Source: Talaromyces rugulosus (Eukaryota; Ascomycota; Eurotiomycetes; Eurotiales; Trichocomaceae). Taken from it: a DNA stretch of 64,000 bases. Under the pieces are notes generated by a model. That model was not told where the DNA came from. It did not search any database and was given only the letters and a program-made list of their open reading frames with translations. A program made the translations under genes and the position numbers. Below, in pieces: positions 33,337-44,947 of the stretch. Location of the stretch: NCBI RefSeq assembly GCF_013368755.1, contig NC_049562.1:5642001-5706000 (forward strand). Reading direction: 5' to 3'. Every line of letters starts with the position of its first letter. The first letter of the stretch is position 1.

Positions 33337-35994
33337 ATGGGGAATTACAAACGGTTTAAGCTGGCCACCCCGCACGAATTCTTACCACTGCTATCACCAC
33401 CAACATCAATAACTACCAGCCTTGCTGTTGTGCTCACACCCACGAGTATGCCTGCGAATACTTCCACAATGGCGACAACAGGGAGCGAGCCGCTGAGACG
33501 TGCCTCGCTGGCCTGCCAGAATTGTCGACAACGCAAAGTTAAGGTGCGTCCACTATATGCAGTCGCGTCGTTTTTCTAACCCAGGCAGTGCGATGCTCAG
33601 CATATTCAGCCTGGCCAACGTTGCACGCCGTGTCAACGGACGAGTAGTCACTGTGCCTTCAATCGCAATGGAGACCGGCGAAAGTGCGTTTTTTGGTTTA
33701 AAAAAATTGTTTATTTTCCTTCTGCAGTGGATTGGTATGCTAATACTATGAGTAACAGGTCAGGATCACGAAAACACATTGAAACTCTAGAGCAGCGAAT
33801 CCACAGCCTTGAAGCTCTTCTAACTAAGACCGCAAATCAGCCCACAGAACACGAAGAGGACGCTTTGTGCTCAATCCGAAACGTGTCTCCACCTCAAGAA
33901 AGCTGTGAAACACGCCAGATATCCATCAACCATATCACTCCTTCTACACCGGATAAAGACCCACTCGTATCGACACATACAGAGCGGGCTTTTAATGATT
34001 TGGGATCGGCGTAAGTCATCACTAAGTTTTCAATATCTCCCTATATTCTCGTTGAAAGGTGATTAGGTCTAAATCTAGGGGCTAATGTGGAATCAGACAA
34101 GACACAACATGGGTTGAAAACGATATCGACATGTTGCCTCTCATAAATATGGATAATGATCGTCCTGAAACCTTATCTGACGGTGCAATCCACATCTTGG
34201 GAGGGGGAGTACGAGAAGAGGTGGGACGAGGCTCCCCTGAGGGGGGTGAGGAGCCAGAATACAATACTACTCCGGAAAGTAGCAGAAACCATGACGAAGG
34301 TTCCTGTGCTCTTGGGCCGACCTCCCAGTCTCACATTCTGTCACCTGTAATATGCCAACCGATGTCCACTTCAGATGAGCTCTCTGGGCTGGGGATTGAT
34401 ATGGATATCAACTCGGCTCAATTGCGAAATCGTCTTTTACAGTCCTTTTTCCGCTACCAGATCCTTTGGGTGAGTCTGATCGATGAAGATGTATTCAATA
34501 TGCACCGGGAGAATGGCGTGTCATCGTTTTGGTACTCTCCGTTCCTTGAGAATGTGATGCTGGCTTGTGCTACTCGACTCAGCACATCTAGTGCGGTTCG
34601 GTCTCTTGGGCACAAGTACGCATCTCAAAGCAATGCTGGTATTCTGGAAGCCATCGAAAAACCATCTGCTGCCTCGCTGCAGGGACTATTACTGTTAAGC
34701 GAATATGAAGTCACCAACTGTCGTGATCGTGTAGGATGGATGCTTTGTGGTAAGTGCCTGCATTCCCATCTACCACTGCTTGAAACCCTAGATTTACCAC
34801 TAACAAAAAAAAACCATAGGCATGGCATCTCGCATGTTGGTTGACATTGGCTTCCATGACCGTGCGTACCAGAACGCCAGCCCTGCTACTTCTCGTGGCC
34901 CGCTTCAACTTTTCTGCGCAACCATATCCTACGAGGGGATCTGGTGCATGTATCTGGGCCGACCCAGTGCTATACCTCGTGCCTTAGTCAAAGCTGCAGC
35001 GATCAGTTGCCGTAATTATGACGGGCCTGACGCGGCCATCCTAAATGCGTGGATGGGGCTTTGCGTGCCAATGGCAGATATCTGTGATTTGTTAAATAGT
35101 GCGCCTTGCTTAGGGCCAGAAGCTAGGGCTGCTTTATCCAGGCTTGAAGCGGATATACACACCTGGTGCAAAAACCTCCCTCCAGGAATGGCATATGATG
35201 AGTCTTGTGTGCCGGACCTCAATCCTACTGCTTATGGAATCCACATGCAGTTTTGCAAAGTCAAGATCCTGATCCACAAAGCATTGATGAGAAGCCCCAT
35301 TTCGCAGTCATGGGAAGACTGTCAGATACCGATGACGAGAGGCGCCGATGACCACGACGAGCCTGAGCAGATCATCTACAAGAATGCTATTCAAATAATC
35401 CGTCTCCTTCTGACATATAAACAACTTTCGGGAACCGAGAAAATCCCATCAGTTATGTTGGATAATATTAACCTCGCATTAACAGTTCTTATTACGCAAT
35501 TTCTGGCGCATCCCAGTCAAGTCACCGATAACTTACGCGATTTGCAGTGGCTCCGTCTAGCTATAAACACAATGGATACTTTGCAATCCCATTTCCCGGT
35601 CGTCACGCGCATGCTATCTACACTTCGGCCCTTGGTAGATGGAACACCATTAGCAGATATTTTCCCTCCCAAGTCATCCTCGCAGCTGTCTCGACCGTCT
35701 GCACCGTCCCCAACTGACTTCACCTTTATGCCAATAACCGAGAAATGCAAGGATATACCAAATGCACCCACGGGTCGACACCTCGCCGGCGGACATACAT
35801 TATCTGATTTTATGCAAGTAGAAACAGATACGAATTACGGGTATGATCCGATGACTTGGGAATTGCCGTCACTCGATCGGCAGTGGTTGCATCGAGATCC
35901 GGAGGAATTAACATCATCCTTACTATCTTGGCCAAGTTTACAGCTGGCTTCCCTCTGGATGCCACAATCTACAGCAATACCGGATCATGTTTAA
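33337..35994 (+). CDS. Zn2Cys6 transcription factor (TF2)
   Basis: Five exons: 33337-33543, 33589-33683, 33759-34010, 34097-34749, 34820-35994; 793 aa from ATG 33337, or 749 from ATG 33469. The zinc cluster spans the first intron: ACQNCRQRKVK|CDAQHIQPGQRCTPCQRTSSHC, spacing 2-6-10-2-6. A coiled-coil linker follows (RKHIETLEQRIHSLEALL). The fungal regulator domain covers about 260-560, with LRNRLLQSFFRYQILWVSLID and GMASRMLVDIGFHDRA; the latter is typical of xylanolytic-type (XlnR/AmyR) activator domains. Exon 3 acceptor was set at AACAG (33758) because the nearer CAG would bring in a stop codon. Likely nuclear and pathway-specific. Confidence 0.86.
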
Positions 35995-36351
35995 GAAATG
36001 GTCCCTAATCCTTTTCTTCTGTATTTATACCAGTGCTCTATGATAAATTCTCGTCAATTCTTCTTCAGTTTTATACCTGCCGGCCGGTTTATTTTTTTAC
36101 ACTACTATTGTACGGGCACATGGTAAAGTTATCACTTTAGTTAGGCATTGACAATCGAATATAAGTACCCATCATCCATCACCCCAACATGAACAGAAAA
36201 TATTGTAAAATATTTGACCATTTTCAATTTGCTTTAATGTCCCACAGCAGACAGGCAACGCTCCCCAGCAATAGAAGGAGTATGAAACCCGCGCAGCACA
36301 TCTCACGTTACTCCTTCGACACAAACATTCATTAGCGTCACGACTAGTCGC
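35995..36351. other. Convergent 3' region TF2 / SDR1
   Basis: 357 bp between stop codons of two convergent genes. AT-rich; CCGGCCGG palindrome at about 36080. No gene. Confidence 0.5.
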
Positions 36352-37705
36352 TCATGATTCAAATGAAATAGAGAGACGTGTACTTACTATTATTCGATGT
36401 GCTGTGTCCAGAACAATTTCTTGCCACGTTTTCAAAATATCGCCCTCCTTGTAGTCATCATGATCCAAATCCATGTATCCTTCCGGAGCATCTTGGCGAG
36501 ACACAACGCCAAATGCCCTCCCTAGCATGCAGTCAGCGTGTTCTCATCTTGATTGGTTTATTTCCGGGAAAGAGCAAAAAATAAAATAAAATAAAAATAC
36601 CATTGATAGATGCGTCGGATGCAATCTTGAGCATTGCTTTGACCGAATCCTCCACCAAGGCAAAACCTACTCCTTTACCATCAAGGTAATCTTGGATGTC
36701 CTTGGACAGAATCGGCGTGCGCACATACCTTCAAGGGGGAGAAATGTTGTGAGTTAAAAGAACATGCACCGGACTCATAGCCGGAAATCAGAAAATTCTT
36801 ACCACGGGGCGACAATATTCACTCTTATACCCTCTTTCCACGTGGTGCGACGCAAATTCCGCATGAGTCCTCGCACGCCCCATTTGGAGACATTGTATTG
36901 TGGCGACCCGGGCTGGTCTGCATACGATGCAATGCTGCCCTTGATAATCAAGCAGCGATCTCGAGCAGGGCTTAACGGTTGTCGTCTAAAGTAGTGCAGA
37001 GCGAGCTTGGTCGTGTATATAATACCAATGAGGTTGATGTCTATGATGCGTAGATCCGGCTTGATAGGTTGGAGCCTTGGATCTGGTAGATAATCATAAG
37101 CCTTGTATTTTGTACATGATTGTTCGATAATAGTAGATTTACTTGCCATCAAGTTGGTACAAACTATCCGCCCCGACAATGCCAGCGTTGGCAATGACGA
37201 TGTCGCAACTATGGAATGGCGAGTTTTCGATAGCAGTTTCGAAGACTCGGACTTGATCATCCCAGTTCCGGACGTCACATTTGACAAATTGAGATCCCTG
37301 ACTATCGAATTCCATGGCTAGATCAGTCCTTTTCGGGTTTCTTTCCCCTCTGAATTTAAGGAAACTCACACTGAAAGCTCAGACACTGTTTCTTTCCCCG
37401 CAACTTCATTGAAATCTGCGATCGTCACGTAGGCCCTGAAACATAGGTTTTTAGATTCTGATTTGAGAGGAAAAATTACATTGCACACGACAGGTTTACT
37501 TTGCTTTCACAAATGCTTCGGCATAGGCTTTTCCTAGTCCATTTGCGCCTATGATATTTGTTTAGAAAGTGATAGAAAGAATGCAGCCGTATTATCAGAC
37601 AGATTTACCCCCCGTGATGATAACCGATTTTCCCTCCAGATTGTCGAGATTCAGCTGCAATGGGATCGGCACTGGGCCGCTATCGTGGTATTCCGAAATG
37701 GACAT
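36352..37705 (-). CDS. Short-chain dehydrogenase/reductase (SDR1, 15-PGDH-like)
   Basis: Seven exons: 37705-37609, 37548-37500, 37435-37370, 37301-37143, 37075-36803, 36728-36601, 36521-36352; 313 aa. Classical SDR that oxidises a hydroxyl or reduces a carbonyl. The spliced product shows VIITGGANGLGKAYAEAF (TGxxxGxG), YVTIADFNE (acidic residue after strand 2, so NAD(H) is likely), CDVRNWDDQ, IANAGI (NAG), INLIGIIYTTKLAL, GSIASYADQPGSPQYNVSKWG with Ser and YxxxK, and NIVAPWYVRT. Exon 3 to 4 uses a 68-nt intron ending CGATAG; a nearer CAG would give an impossible 20-nt intron. The last codons after AHRII are less certain. Divergent from the esterase, operator at 37887. Confidence 0.84.
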
Positions 37706-38105
37706 TATAGATAAATTATTTGCGCTGTATTGTCTGGATTATCTTTTGCAGGTGGTGCGACGATAGCAAATAGTGGTAGCTACAGACCTCCCTGTGGGTA
37801 TCATAGCCTTTTTTTTTTTGCGTAAATGCTCTGTTTGGAAAATGTATCCGAATAATTGTTGTCCATGAATCGACGAACAGGCACATCGGCAATCGCCGAA
37901 AAATGGGGACTTGGGGTAACATTGGTCCGGCACTTCGGTATAGACGAAAATTGCTAATTGTTTATGTTACTTACTGCCCGTATGTCACAAATCCGAATGC
38001 TTCTTCCGCGGGTTCAGTCATTCTCATGGTGCTGATGTCGCGGATTAGCATACATACTAATTAGTTTTCCAACTCGCACTCTCACAGGCTGAGGGCAGTA
38101 TCGCC
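37706..38105. promoter_or_regulatory. Divergent promoter region SDR1 / esterase
   Basis: 400 bp between two divergent starts, with a T run at 37810-37820 and the candidate operator at 37887. Confidence 0.55.
37887..37898 (+). promoter_or_regulatory. Candidate cluster operator CGGCAATCGCCG
   Basis: Exact CGG-N6-CCG with core ATCG. 182 bp from the SDR1 ATG and 208 bp from the esterase ATG. Confidence 0.6.
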
Positions 38106-39532
38106 ATGGAGGACGTAATAGACGGCTTTCCCACTGCGTCGGTTAACCTGTCTGAACCATCCACGGAGTGGAACTCGGTGGCTGCAATCCAGAAAGAGAA
38201 GGACGAGCTAGCAATGAAAATGCTCTTTATTCCGATCGAGCAGTATCGAGCAATTGGATATCGCGCACCTCCAGTCCCAGCTGACAGCCCTGTACCCGGA
38301 AAAGATCTTAATATCTCGCACAGAAAAGTGTATGTCCGAGATGGTTCTGAGATAGATATTCGCATATATACTCCCGACCACTGCACCCCGGGCTCGTTAC
38401 TGTTTTTTAATGCCCATGGCGGAGGTGCGTTCATTCTGTCCCCCATGTATGCATTCTATGTTTTGCTAATCCACGGAAAAAAGGCTTCGTTACTGGGAAT
38501 ACAGAAACGGAGGAATCTCAGAATCGCATAATTGCAGTAAAAAATCGGGCCGTGGTGGTGAGTGTTGAATATCGCTGGTAGGCCAACAACATGCCCTATT
38601 GTCGCTACTATTACCTCCGAGGCTAATCCTACGAAGCGCTCCGGAATTCAAGTATCCATACGCTGTGGATGACTGCTTTGACGTCTTGAGATGGGTAAAG
38701 TTTGGTCAATACCTAGGAAATATGCCAACTCAACTGACAACCTAGCAAGTGTCAAGAGCACGCCGATGTGCTAAATATCAACCCGCATAACATTATTGTC
38801 GGAGGAGGAAGCGCAGGCGCAAACCTAGTAAGAATTCCTCTCCACTCACTCATACATCAGAACATTAAATGGAAATTTTTACATATAGTCGGCTGTGTTA
38901 GCTCTCCAATTTCGAGACCTAGCAATTCCAGGGATCGTCGGCCAAATACTCAACATCCCCGTAACCTGCCATCCTGCGTGTTTTCCAAGTGACAAATACG
39001 AGTACAAAAGCTATGAGGTGAATAAGGACTCGCAGATAGTAAACACAGAGCGGATGCACTGGTTCTGGAACCACTATCTGCCAGAGATCACGGTTGATCC
39101 GTATATCAATCCTCTTCTGGCCGAGTCACACCACGAGTTACCACCCGCATGTAAGCCCCATTTATCATCAACCGTATTTTGCTCAAATGTTTCAGGTAAT
39201 TCAGACAGAGAGAAACTAAACAGAGGATTTTAACAGTGGTACAAGTCGCCGGTATGGACCCCTTGAGAGACGAAGGGATCGCATATGCTCGAGCTTTACA
39301 AGCGGCAGGGTAAGCTTTGTCTTCATCGATAATCAACATATTAAGTAACGTTATAGTCATTATTACTTACACTGTAATCTATAGTGTCTCTACCGTTTTG
39401 AAGGTGTATCCGGGGCTGCCACATGCATTTTACATATATCCACAGTTGCCTTCCACAGCAGTGTATTTACAGACAATGGTGGACTGGATAGCAACAAACT
39501 TCCAGGGAAAGTCCATAGGAGAGGGAAACTAG
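38106..39532 (+). CDS. Alpha/beta hydrolase-3 esterase/lactonase (hormone-sensitive-lipase family)
   Basis: Seven exons: 38106-38424, 38484-38577, 38637-38694, 38750-38827, 38889-39150, 39237-39309, 39385-39532; 343 aa. HSL-family enzymes hydrolyse short esters and lactones. Diagnostic pieces appear only after splicing: NAHGGG (oxyanion hole, split by intron 1), VSVEYRCAPEFKYP (family pattern YRLAPE, with Leu replaced by Cys), VGGGSAGANL with the nucleophile Ser, GMDPLRDEG with the acid Asp, and YPGLPHAFY with the catalytic His. The catalytic triad is therefore complete. In a route that contains BVMOs it is the natural candidate to open the lactone or ester product. Shares the operator at 37887 with SDR1. 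Confidence 0.87.
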
Positions 39533-40021
39533 ACGATTAATTCAGACATCACCTACTCATGTACTATTAAGCACTAAGAGGTGACATATCTGCATAGGTT
39601 TATAGGTCCGCAATTATAGCTAAATAAATGGATATATGTTACCGCTAAAAGGAGTATTAATGTCTTTAAATTTATTAAATAAAAATTTACTGCAGATTTA
39701 ATCATGTTTTGAAAAGAAAAACACAAAAGCGAAGAAAAAAAGGAAGTGAATACAGAGGAGGAAAAACTCAATGTGTAAACACAATGATGTTATTTACATT
39801 ATCTACTCGTGCCTGGTATCGTATGCTACGTAGTGAATACCGAAGGTGGAACACGACTCGATAATCACAGCACATAGGACTTAATCTAGCAATTCCAAGA
39901 GAAATACAGTATATAATGGGGTGACTAGCAAGTGATAATGATATATGCACAGAATAAAAAATCACGCATGAGAAAGCTCACCATGACCGGAATACGCATT
40001 AAGCCTGCTTTTTAATCATTC
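39533..40021. other. Convergent 3' region esterase / BVMO1
   Basis: 489 bp, very AT-rich, between convergent stop codons. A-rich run at 39711-39741. No gene seen. Confidence 0.5.
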
Positions 40022-41760
40022 CTAGATGCCGTTGACGTCGTGCCCTACTCCATTTGTCACTGTGGATGGAATAAACCGCATACTGGGCCATCCTGCTGAG
40101 ATCTCCCTTTCCAGTTTCGCCGTGTAAGCCGGGACGCCCCCGAAGTAGAACAGGACGGTTTGCACTTTGCCAGGTATGTTGGCGCCGACAAACCAGGAGC
40201 GAGATGCCTTGGCCGATTCGGCAAACACAGTTACCTTGAATGTCTCGTCGAGTTCGGCAGACCAGTCAGCCACTGCGTTCTCAGTCACGTCTATACAAGC
40301 AAGTTTTTTTTGCTCCATATACGCAATCGTCTGGCCGATCCAATTGACCTGGATATCTACCACAACCGGCATATTGCCAAAAGGCACGTGTGGGCCGCAA
40401 ATCAAAAATAAATTGGGGAAGCCAGGCACCAGGCACCCAGCAAAAGTATCAATGCGCTTGCTCCAATTCCCTCCCAAGGACTTTCCCTCTAGGCCGCGAA
40501 CGTCTAGTTCACTCAATGCACCTGTCGCGGCTTCATATCCAATGGCGAAAATTATCACGTCGAACTCATACTCAGTTCCGGAGGTGGTCCTGATACCCTT
40601 TTCGTACAAGTCAATCTCCTGCTTACTTATATTGACCAACTTCACGTTGGGGCGATTATAGGCTTCGTAGTAGAAGTGTCCACACGGGGGCCGTTTCGAT
40701 AGGAACGGATATTTAGGACACAGTGTTTCGGCCACTTCTGGATCATGAACGATGGCGCGAATTTTTTGACGAATATATTCTGAGGCCGTCTCATTGGACT
40801 CGGCATTGGTGAAGATATCATCAAATGTTTCGAACTGGTAATGAAAGCCACCCTCTTCCCAACCAGCATCCAAAGTCTGTCGGACTTTGTCCGCGTCTCT
40901 CGCGTCCTGGACGGTTTTCCCAGACGGTTTCATTGCCAGCCCATTCGGGTGATTCTTGGCCGCGTATAAAGTCGCATCAAAGTTGCATTTGATTTCCTGG
41001 GTTTGGTTCTGATCGATAATATAGTTTCTTCCCGGCAAAACATACGATGGGGACCGTTGAAAAACGGTCAACTGTTTCACTGCCGGGGCAATCTTTGGGA
41101 TAATCTGTACTCCAGTGGCACCAGTTCCAATGATAGCAACACGCTTGCCGCGTAGATCGACATCACTTTTTGGCCAGTTAGAGGCCTGGTACCACTCTCC
41201 GGTGTAAGTTTTCAGTCCGGGGAACGGGGGAGCCTTTGCAATCGACAAGGGTCCGGTTGCAGGTAAAAAGTACTGGCACGTAACAGCAGTCCCGTTTCCT
41301 GCTGTGATCGTCCAGAGTTTGGTCTCTTTATTGTAATGGGCAGATTTAATGCGGCAATTGAATTCGATGTACTCTCGCAAATGAAACTTATCTGTAGTTT
41401 GACTGTTGGCACAAATAACTTGGACACACGCGCCTCCTAGTATCTGAAGGCTGCAGGGTTTAGGGTTGACTGACCGACAATTCGGCCCAAGAAATGCTGC
41501 ACTTCTCTTTGCGATGGGTACCGTTCCGTATAATTCCATTCTTCCCTGATTTCGGGGGCAAAATTCAAGGTATAAACCCATGCTTCACTATCGGTGCGAG
41601 CGCCAGGATAGCAATTCCAGTACCAGGCGCCGCCGACATCTGCCCCGGCCTCGAAACATTTGAAGCTCAGCCCACGCTGGCGAAGTTCCCATAACGACCG
41701 AATCCCACTAAAGCCGGCACCAACTACAACTGCATCGTAGTCTGCAGGATGTTTCGGCAT
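40022..41760 (-). CDS. Baeyer-Villiger monooxygenase (BVMO1, cyclohexanone/phenylacetone type)
   Basis: Two exons, 41760-41475 and 41391-40022; 551 aa. Type I BVMOs use FAD, NADPH and O2 to insert oxygen next to a ketone, giving esters or lactones. Seen: [10 protein letters not shown] (FAD Rossmann, GxGxxG), [19 protein letters not shown] (family signature), [12 protein letters not shown] (NADPH Rossmann), [26 protein letters not shown], and [10 protein letters not shown] near the active site. The BVMO fingerprint FxGxxxHxxxWP reads [12 protein letters not shown]: the Phe is Tyr and the mechanistically important His is Gln. The rest of the protein is intact, so this is a variant and not a broken gene. 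Operator at 41993, 233 bp upstream. Confidence 0.9.
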
Positions 41761-42470
41761 ATTAGGCAAAGATAAATGGCACACGGCTGCTATTTTGACC
41801 TTGATGACTTGATGTGGCCAGCGAACACGAGAGGTTTTAAACTGCCACTATCAACCCAGGGTCCTGCGATCATTACCTCTCCAAGAGTTTTTTAGTATTC
41901 CCAGAATCAGCAATGACGGTAATGTAAACAGGCTAACGGCTAACCTCGGTTATGAAGATGGTGACTCTGAGGATGTTCGTTTTGACTCCACTCGGCGTTG
42001 GCCGATGAGGCGTATTCGGTCCTGAATGTCCGGATACTAGAACGGGAGAGGCCGTGCCGAACAAGATGGAAGCGTAAGATTCTCGTTGCACCTACTATTG
42101 TCTAAACGCCTTTCTTTTATTTATTTTCCTCGATAGGGTCGGGATGGTCGTCCTCCAGGTAAGGAGATACGCCTCAATGCTAGCCTAGAAATAATACCTA
42201 TCCTAGGTATCTATCAGACCATAACTACCGAGCTTACTAGGCACAGCTTTGTTGGGCTAGGGTTCACAGGTTCTATAATTATAATGTATCAGGATAGAAT
42301 ATTTCCTAGTGAATATTAGTCACAGTGAATGGTCAAGGCGAAACACTGGATTTCTATCATGTATCCATATTCTAAGTCATAATTTATGAATCTATCTATA
42401 CTCCTACGTCATTAATATCCGCTATCTAAGATATGTATCCCCCTCAAACCTTACCAGGAGAAAAAAGTCA
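41761..42470. promoter_or_regulatory. BVMO1 promoter and TF3 3' region
   Basis: 710 bp. 41761-42060 is the BVMO1 upstream region, with the operator at 41993 and the repeated word CTAACGGCTAACCTCGGTTA near 41932. 42200-42470 is AT-rich, with the TF3 3' end. No gene. Confidence 0.5.
41993..42004 (-). promoter_or_regulatory. Candidate cluster operator (CGGCCAACGCCG on minus strand)
   Basis: Exact CGG-N6-CCG. Shares 12 consecutive bases (GGCGTTGGCCGA) with the ADH/ALDH promoter. 233 bp upstream of BVMO1. Confidence 0.57.
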
Positions 42471-44515
42471 CTATATTGGTATTCCATCACCAAACCACCA
42501 CTGCATAGTAGCTTGTATAGGCTCTGTGTACATTTCCGGGGTAGGATACTGTTGTGTTCCTAGATCCGATGACATAGGCTTCAGTAATGCCACCCGACCG
42601 AGAGAACAAGAATCAGCATACCCGATACATGCGCTCTGCAAGTACATGGTCCATTTTTTGACCGAGGGGTTGTCCTTTTCCAGCGACTTCAGAACGGATA
42701 GACATCCATTGAAGTACACTGTACTTTTGCAGTCTCGCATCCCCTGATCAGCCGATTGAACCCGAAACAAGTGATCTATAGCAGCCGGCAGCAGAAGCGC
42801 CACAATTACAGGCCGCAGTTTGTGCAGTCCATGATTTTTCTTCAGATAGATGAATCGCAGGCACAGTCTGGATGTCACGGAGACGCGTGATTGCTGAGGG
42901 AAGTAGCTTAGCTGATATTCGTCGGATATGGTGCTGAGCGCGTTTCCCTCCTGTGAGTGAGGACTCTCATAGATGCCACAGAACTTCTCTTCTAAAATGA
43001 TACGCCGTTGCAAGAGAAAGGCCAAGATTGCGTCGATGGTAATGAACAGGACCGTTTTGTGACAATGAACCAGATTTCTATGTGGTACCTCGTAGGACGA
43101 TCCAAGAATACCTTGGTCTCTTTGAAATTCATGCCGTGTTAATTGATTGTAGTACATTAACAATTTATCCGTGCAGTGTCTGAGACGCGCAACTTCGATG
43201 AATGCTTCATCTAGGGACACACTTCGTAGTTGCCTCGGAGATCGTCCGTGTGACCCCGAGATAATTTCGTCGAACAATAAGCATATTTGTACTTGGATCA
43301 CACATAGGCGGCCGAGATCGAGGGACAAGCCAGGGTTGGACAGTATGTCGCTCCCGAGCTCATCGAGGGCAGAATGCCAGGACGTGAAGATCTCCAGATC
43401 ATCAAGGTGCAATAAGGGCACGGTATTCTGTGGCAAGACAGGGTCCACACAAGCCGCAAGAGCAATCAGCCTGTCGCACACGAAACAGGACCACCATATG
43501 CGTCTATACATCATCCGTGTTCGTTGATCAACTGCGCTGCACTGGTGACCGTCCATCACCTCTACATCAATTCCGACGGTTTGCATTTGCGACCAAATAA
43601 TAGCCATCCAATACCTTGCATCCTTCGTCGTTCTAGTAATATCCTGCCCATGGACGACTAGTAGGAGTGCTTGAACTAGGATCAGCCGGTTCGGTTCTGC
43701 TTCTACATCATAAAGGGCCTGGTGAAAATTTTGTTGTGAGCTCTAGGTGATATATAGATGAAGATATACATTCGGAATATTATACCTTTATACGACCATA
43801 AAAAGAAGACTTGGCTTCATGGCGAGAAGGAAAGCCGATATTTACCTCATCCGAGGAAACGGTAGAAACCGCGGCATATACAACGGCCCAGTAGAGCAGC
43901 AAACTCACCCCATCTTCTTGTTGTGAAGAAGGGCTCTCATCGTGTATAGCAAAAACAGCTTTCAAAAAAGGCTCCAGTTCTATGATCGGGAGAAGCGGGT
44001 GGACATGCTCGATGTATGCTCGTAACAGGGCGGTTTGGAAACCCGAGTTGGGCAGGGTAAAGACGCCTTTGACCGATAAATAGTTCCGGTCATAATAATC
44101 CAAATCATTGCTGAGGGGTCGGATGAAGTTCGGCAAGAACTCTTCCTTCTTGTACGGTAGATATACACCGTGCATTGGCGTTGCACTCAGCTGGCTGGTG
44201 TCCGATGGTCTTTTTATGTTAGCTGGGGTGAACGCCTCAGTCTTCTGGGCCTGCCTAGTTGGGTTAGAAATAAAAGTTGAGACGAGTCCGGAGACGGAGA
44301 AGAATGGGGATGTCAAAGTATATTGAAAATAGTATGTGCAGTCCAAGTGTACACTATCCTTACCTCTGGGGAAGTTTCGGACAGCACTCAACGCAGGCAA
44401 GCTGGCAATTTGCGCAGGGTGTCAAGAGGCTTTCACGACAGCACCGGACCTTTCTGTGTGAACATAGCTGGCAGGCTATCACGCGGCGCTTCCTCTTGGG
44501 TCGTTCTGGCTCCAT
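42471..44515 (-). CDS. Zn2Cys6 transcription factor (TF3)
   Basis: Three exons: 44515-44364, 44254-43786, 43718-42471; 622 aa. N-terminal zinc cluster right after a basic start (MEPERPKRKRRVIACQLC): spacing C-x2-C-x6-C-x8-C-x2-C-x6-C, with two extra Cys nearby (RCCRES and QLACVEC). No clear coiled-coil linker follows, so it may bind as a monomer or dimerise differently from TF1 and TF2. The fungal regulator domain covers about 110-450, including LLRAYIEHVHPLLPIIE, DVEAEPNRLILVQALLL, RRIWWSCFVCDRLIALA and DEAFIEVARL; the TRTTKDARYWMAIIW stretch is typical of Cutinase-TF1-like regulators. No operator copy in its own upstream region. Confidence 0.86.
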
Positions 44516-44947
44516 GATCTTTTACTCATGCACGGAGGAGGTTGCTTTTTCATGATTTCCTAACCAAAATTGCAGTATCGAGACCGCAGGGTTCAGTCCA
44601 CGAACACGCGGAACGTACCAGGTCAAATTCGATATAACAAAAGTAGAGAATATGTTGAACGCGACGGTTTAGAGCGGTGCTATTTCGTACTAATAGAGAG
44701 CTTACCGGATACCTTGGCCGAGAAGCCCGAGACCGCAACGTAGCGGGTTATCGCACCTTAACCCTAATTACTTGTAACCAAGGAACTGGGCCCTTTCACT
44801 TGGGCAAGATAGTATTCGACGGATCTAGACGGACTCAACACCATGTTCCTTGCAGTCTGCATACTGACTCGATTTAATTCCATTTTACTATTACTTTTTT
44901 TCTCTTTCGTTGAATAATCTATATAATGCAAAGGGCATGATGGATTT
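44516..44947. other. TF3 upstream region / SDR2 3' region
   Basis: 432 bp. The only CGG/CCG pair is spaced by nine bases (44705-44719), unlike the cluster operator. No gene seen. Confidence 0.45.

Noticed and set aside
37301..37370. Very short intron GTGAGT...TTCAG of 20 nt in SDR1
   Set aside because: Too short for a spliceosomal intron. The next acceptor in phase (CGATAG, ending at 37302) gives a 68-nt intron and keeps the conserved FVKCDV block.
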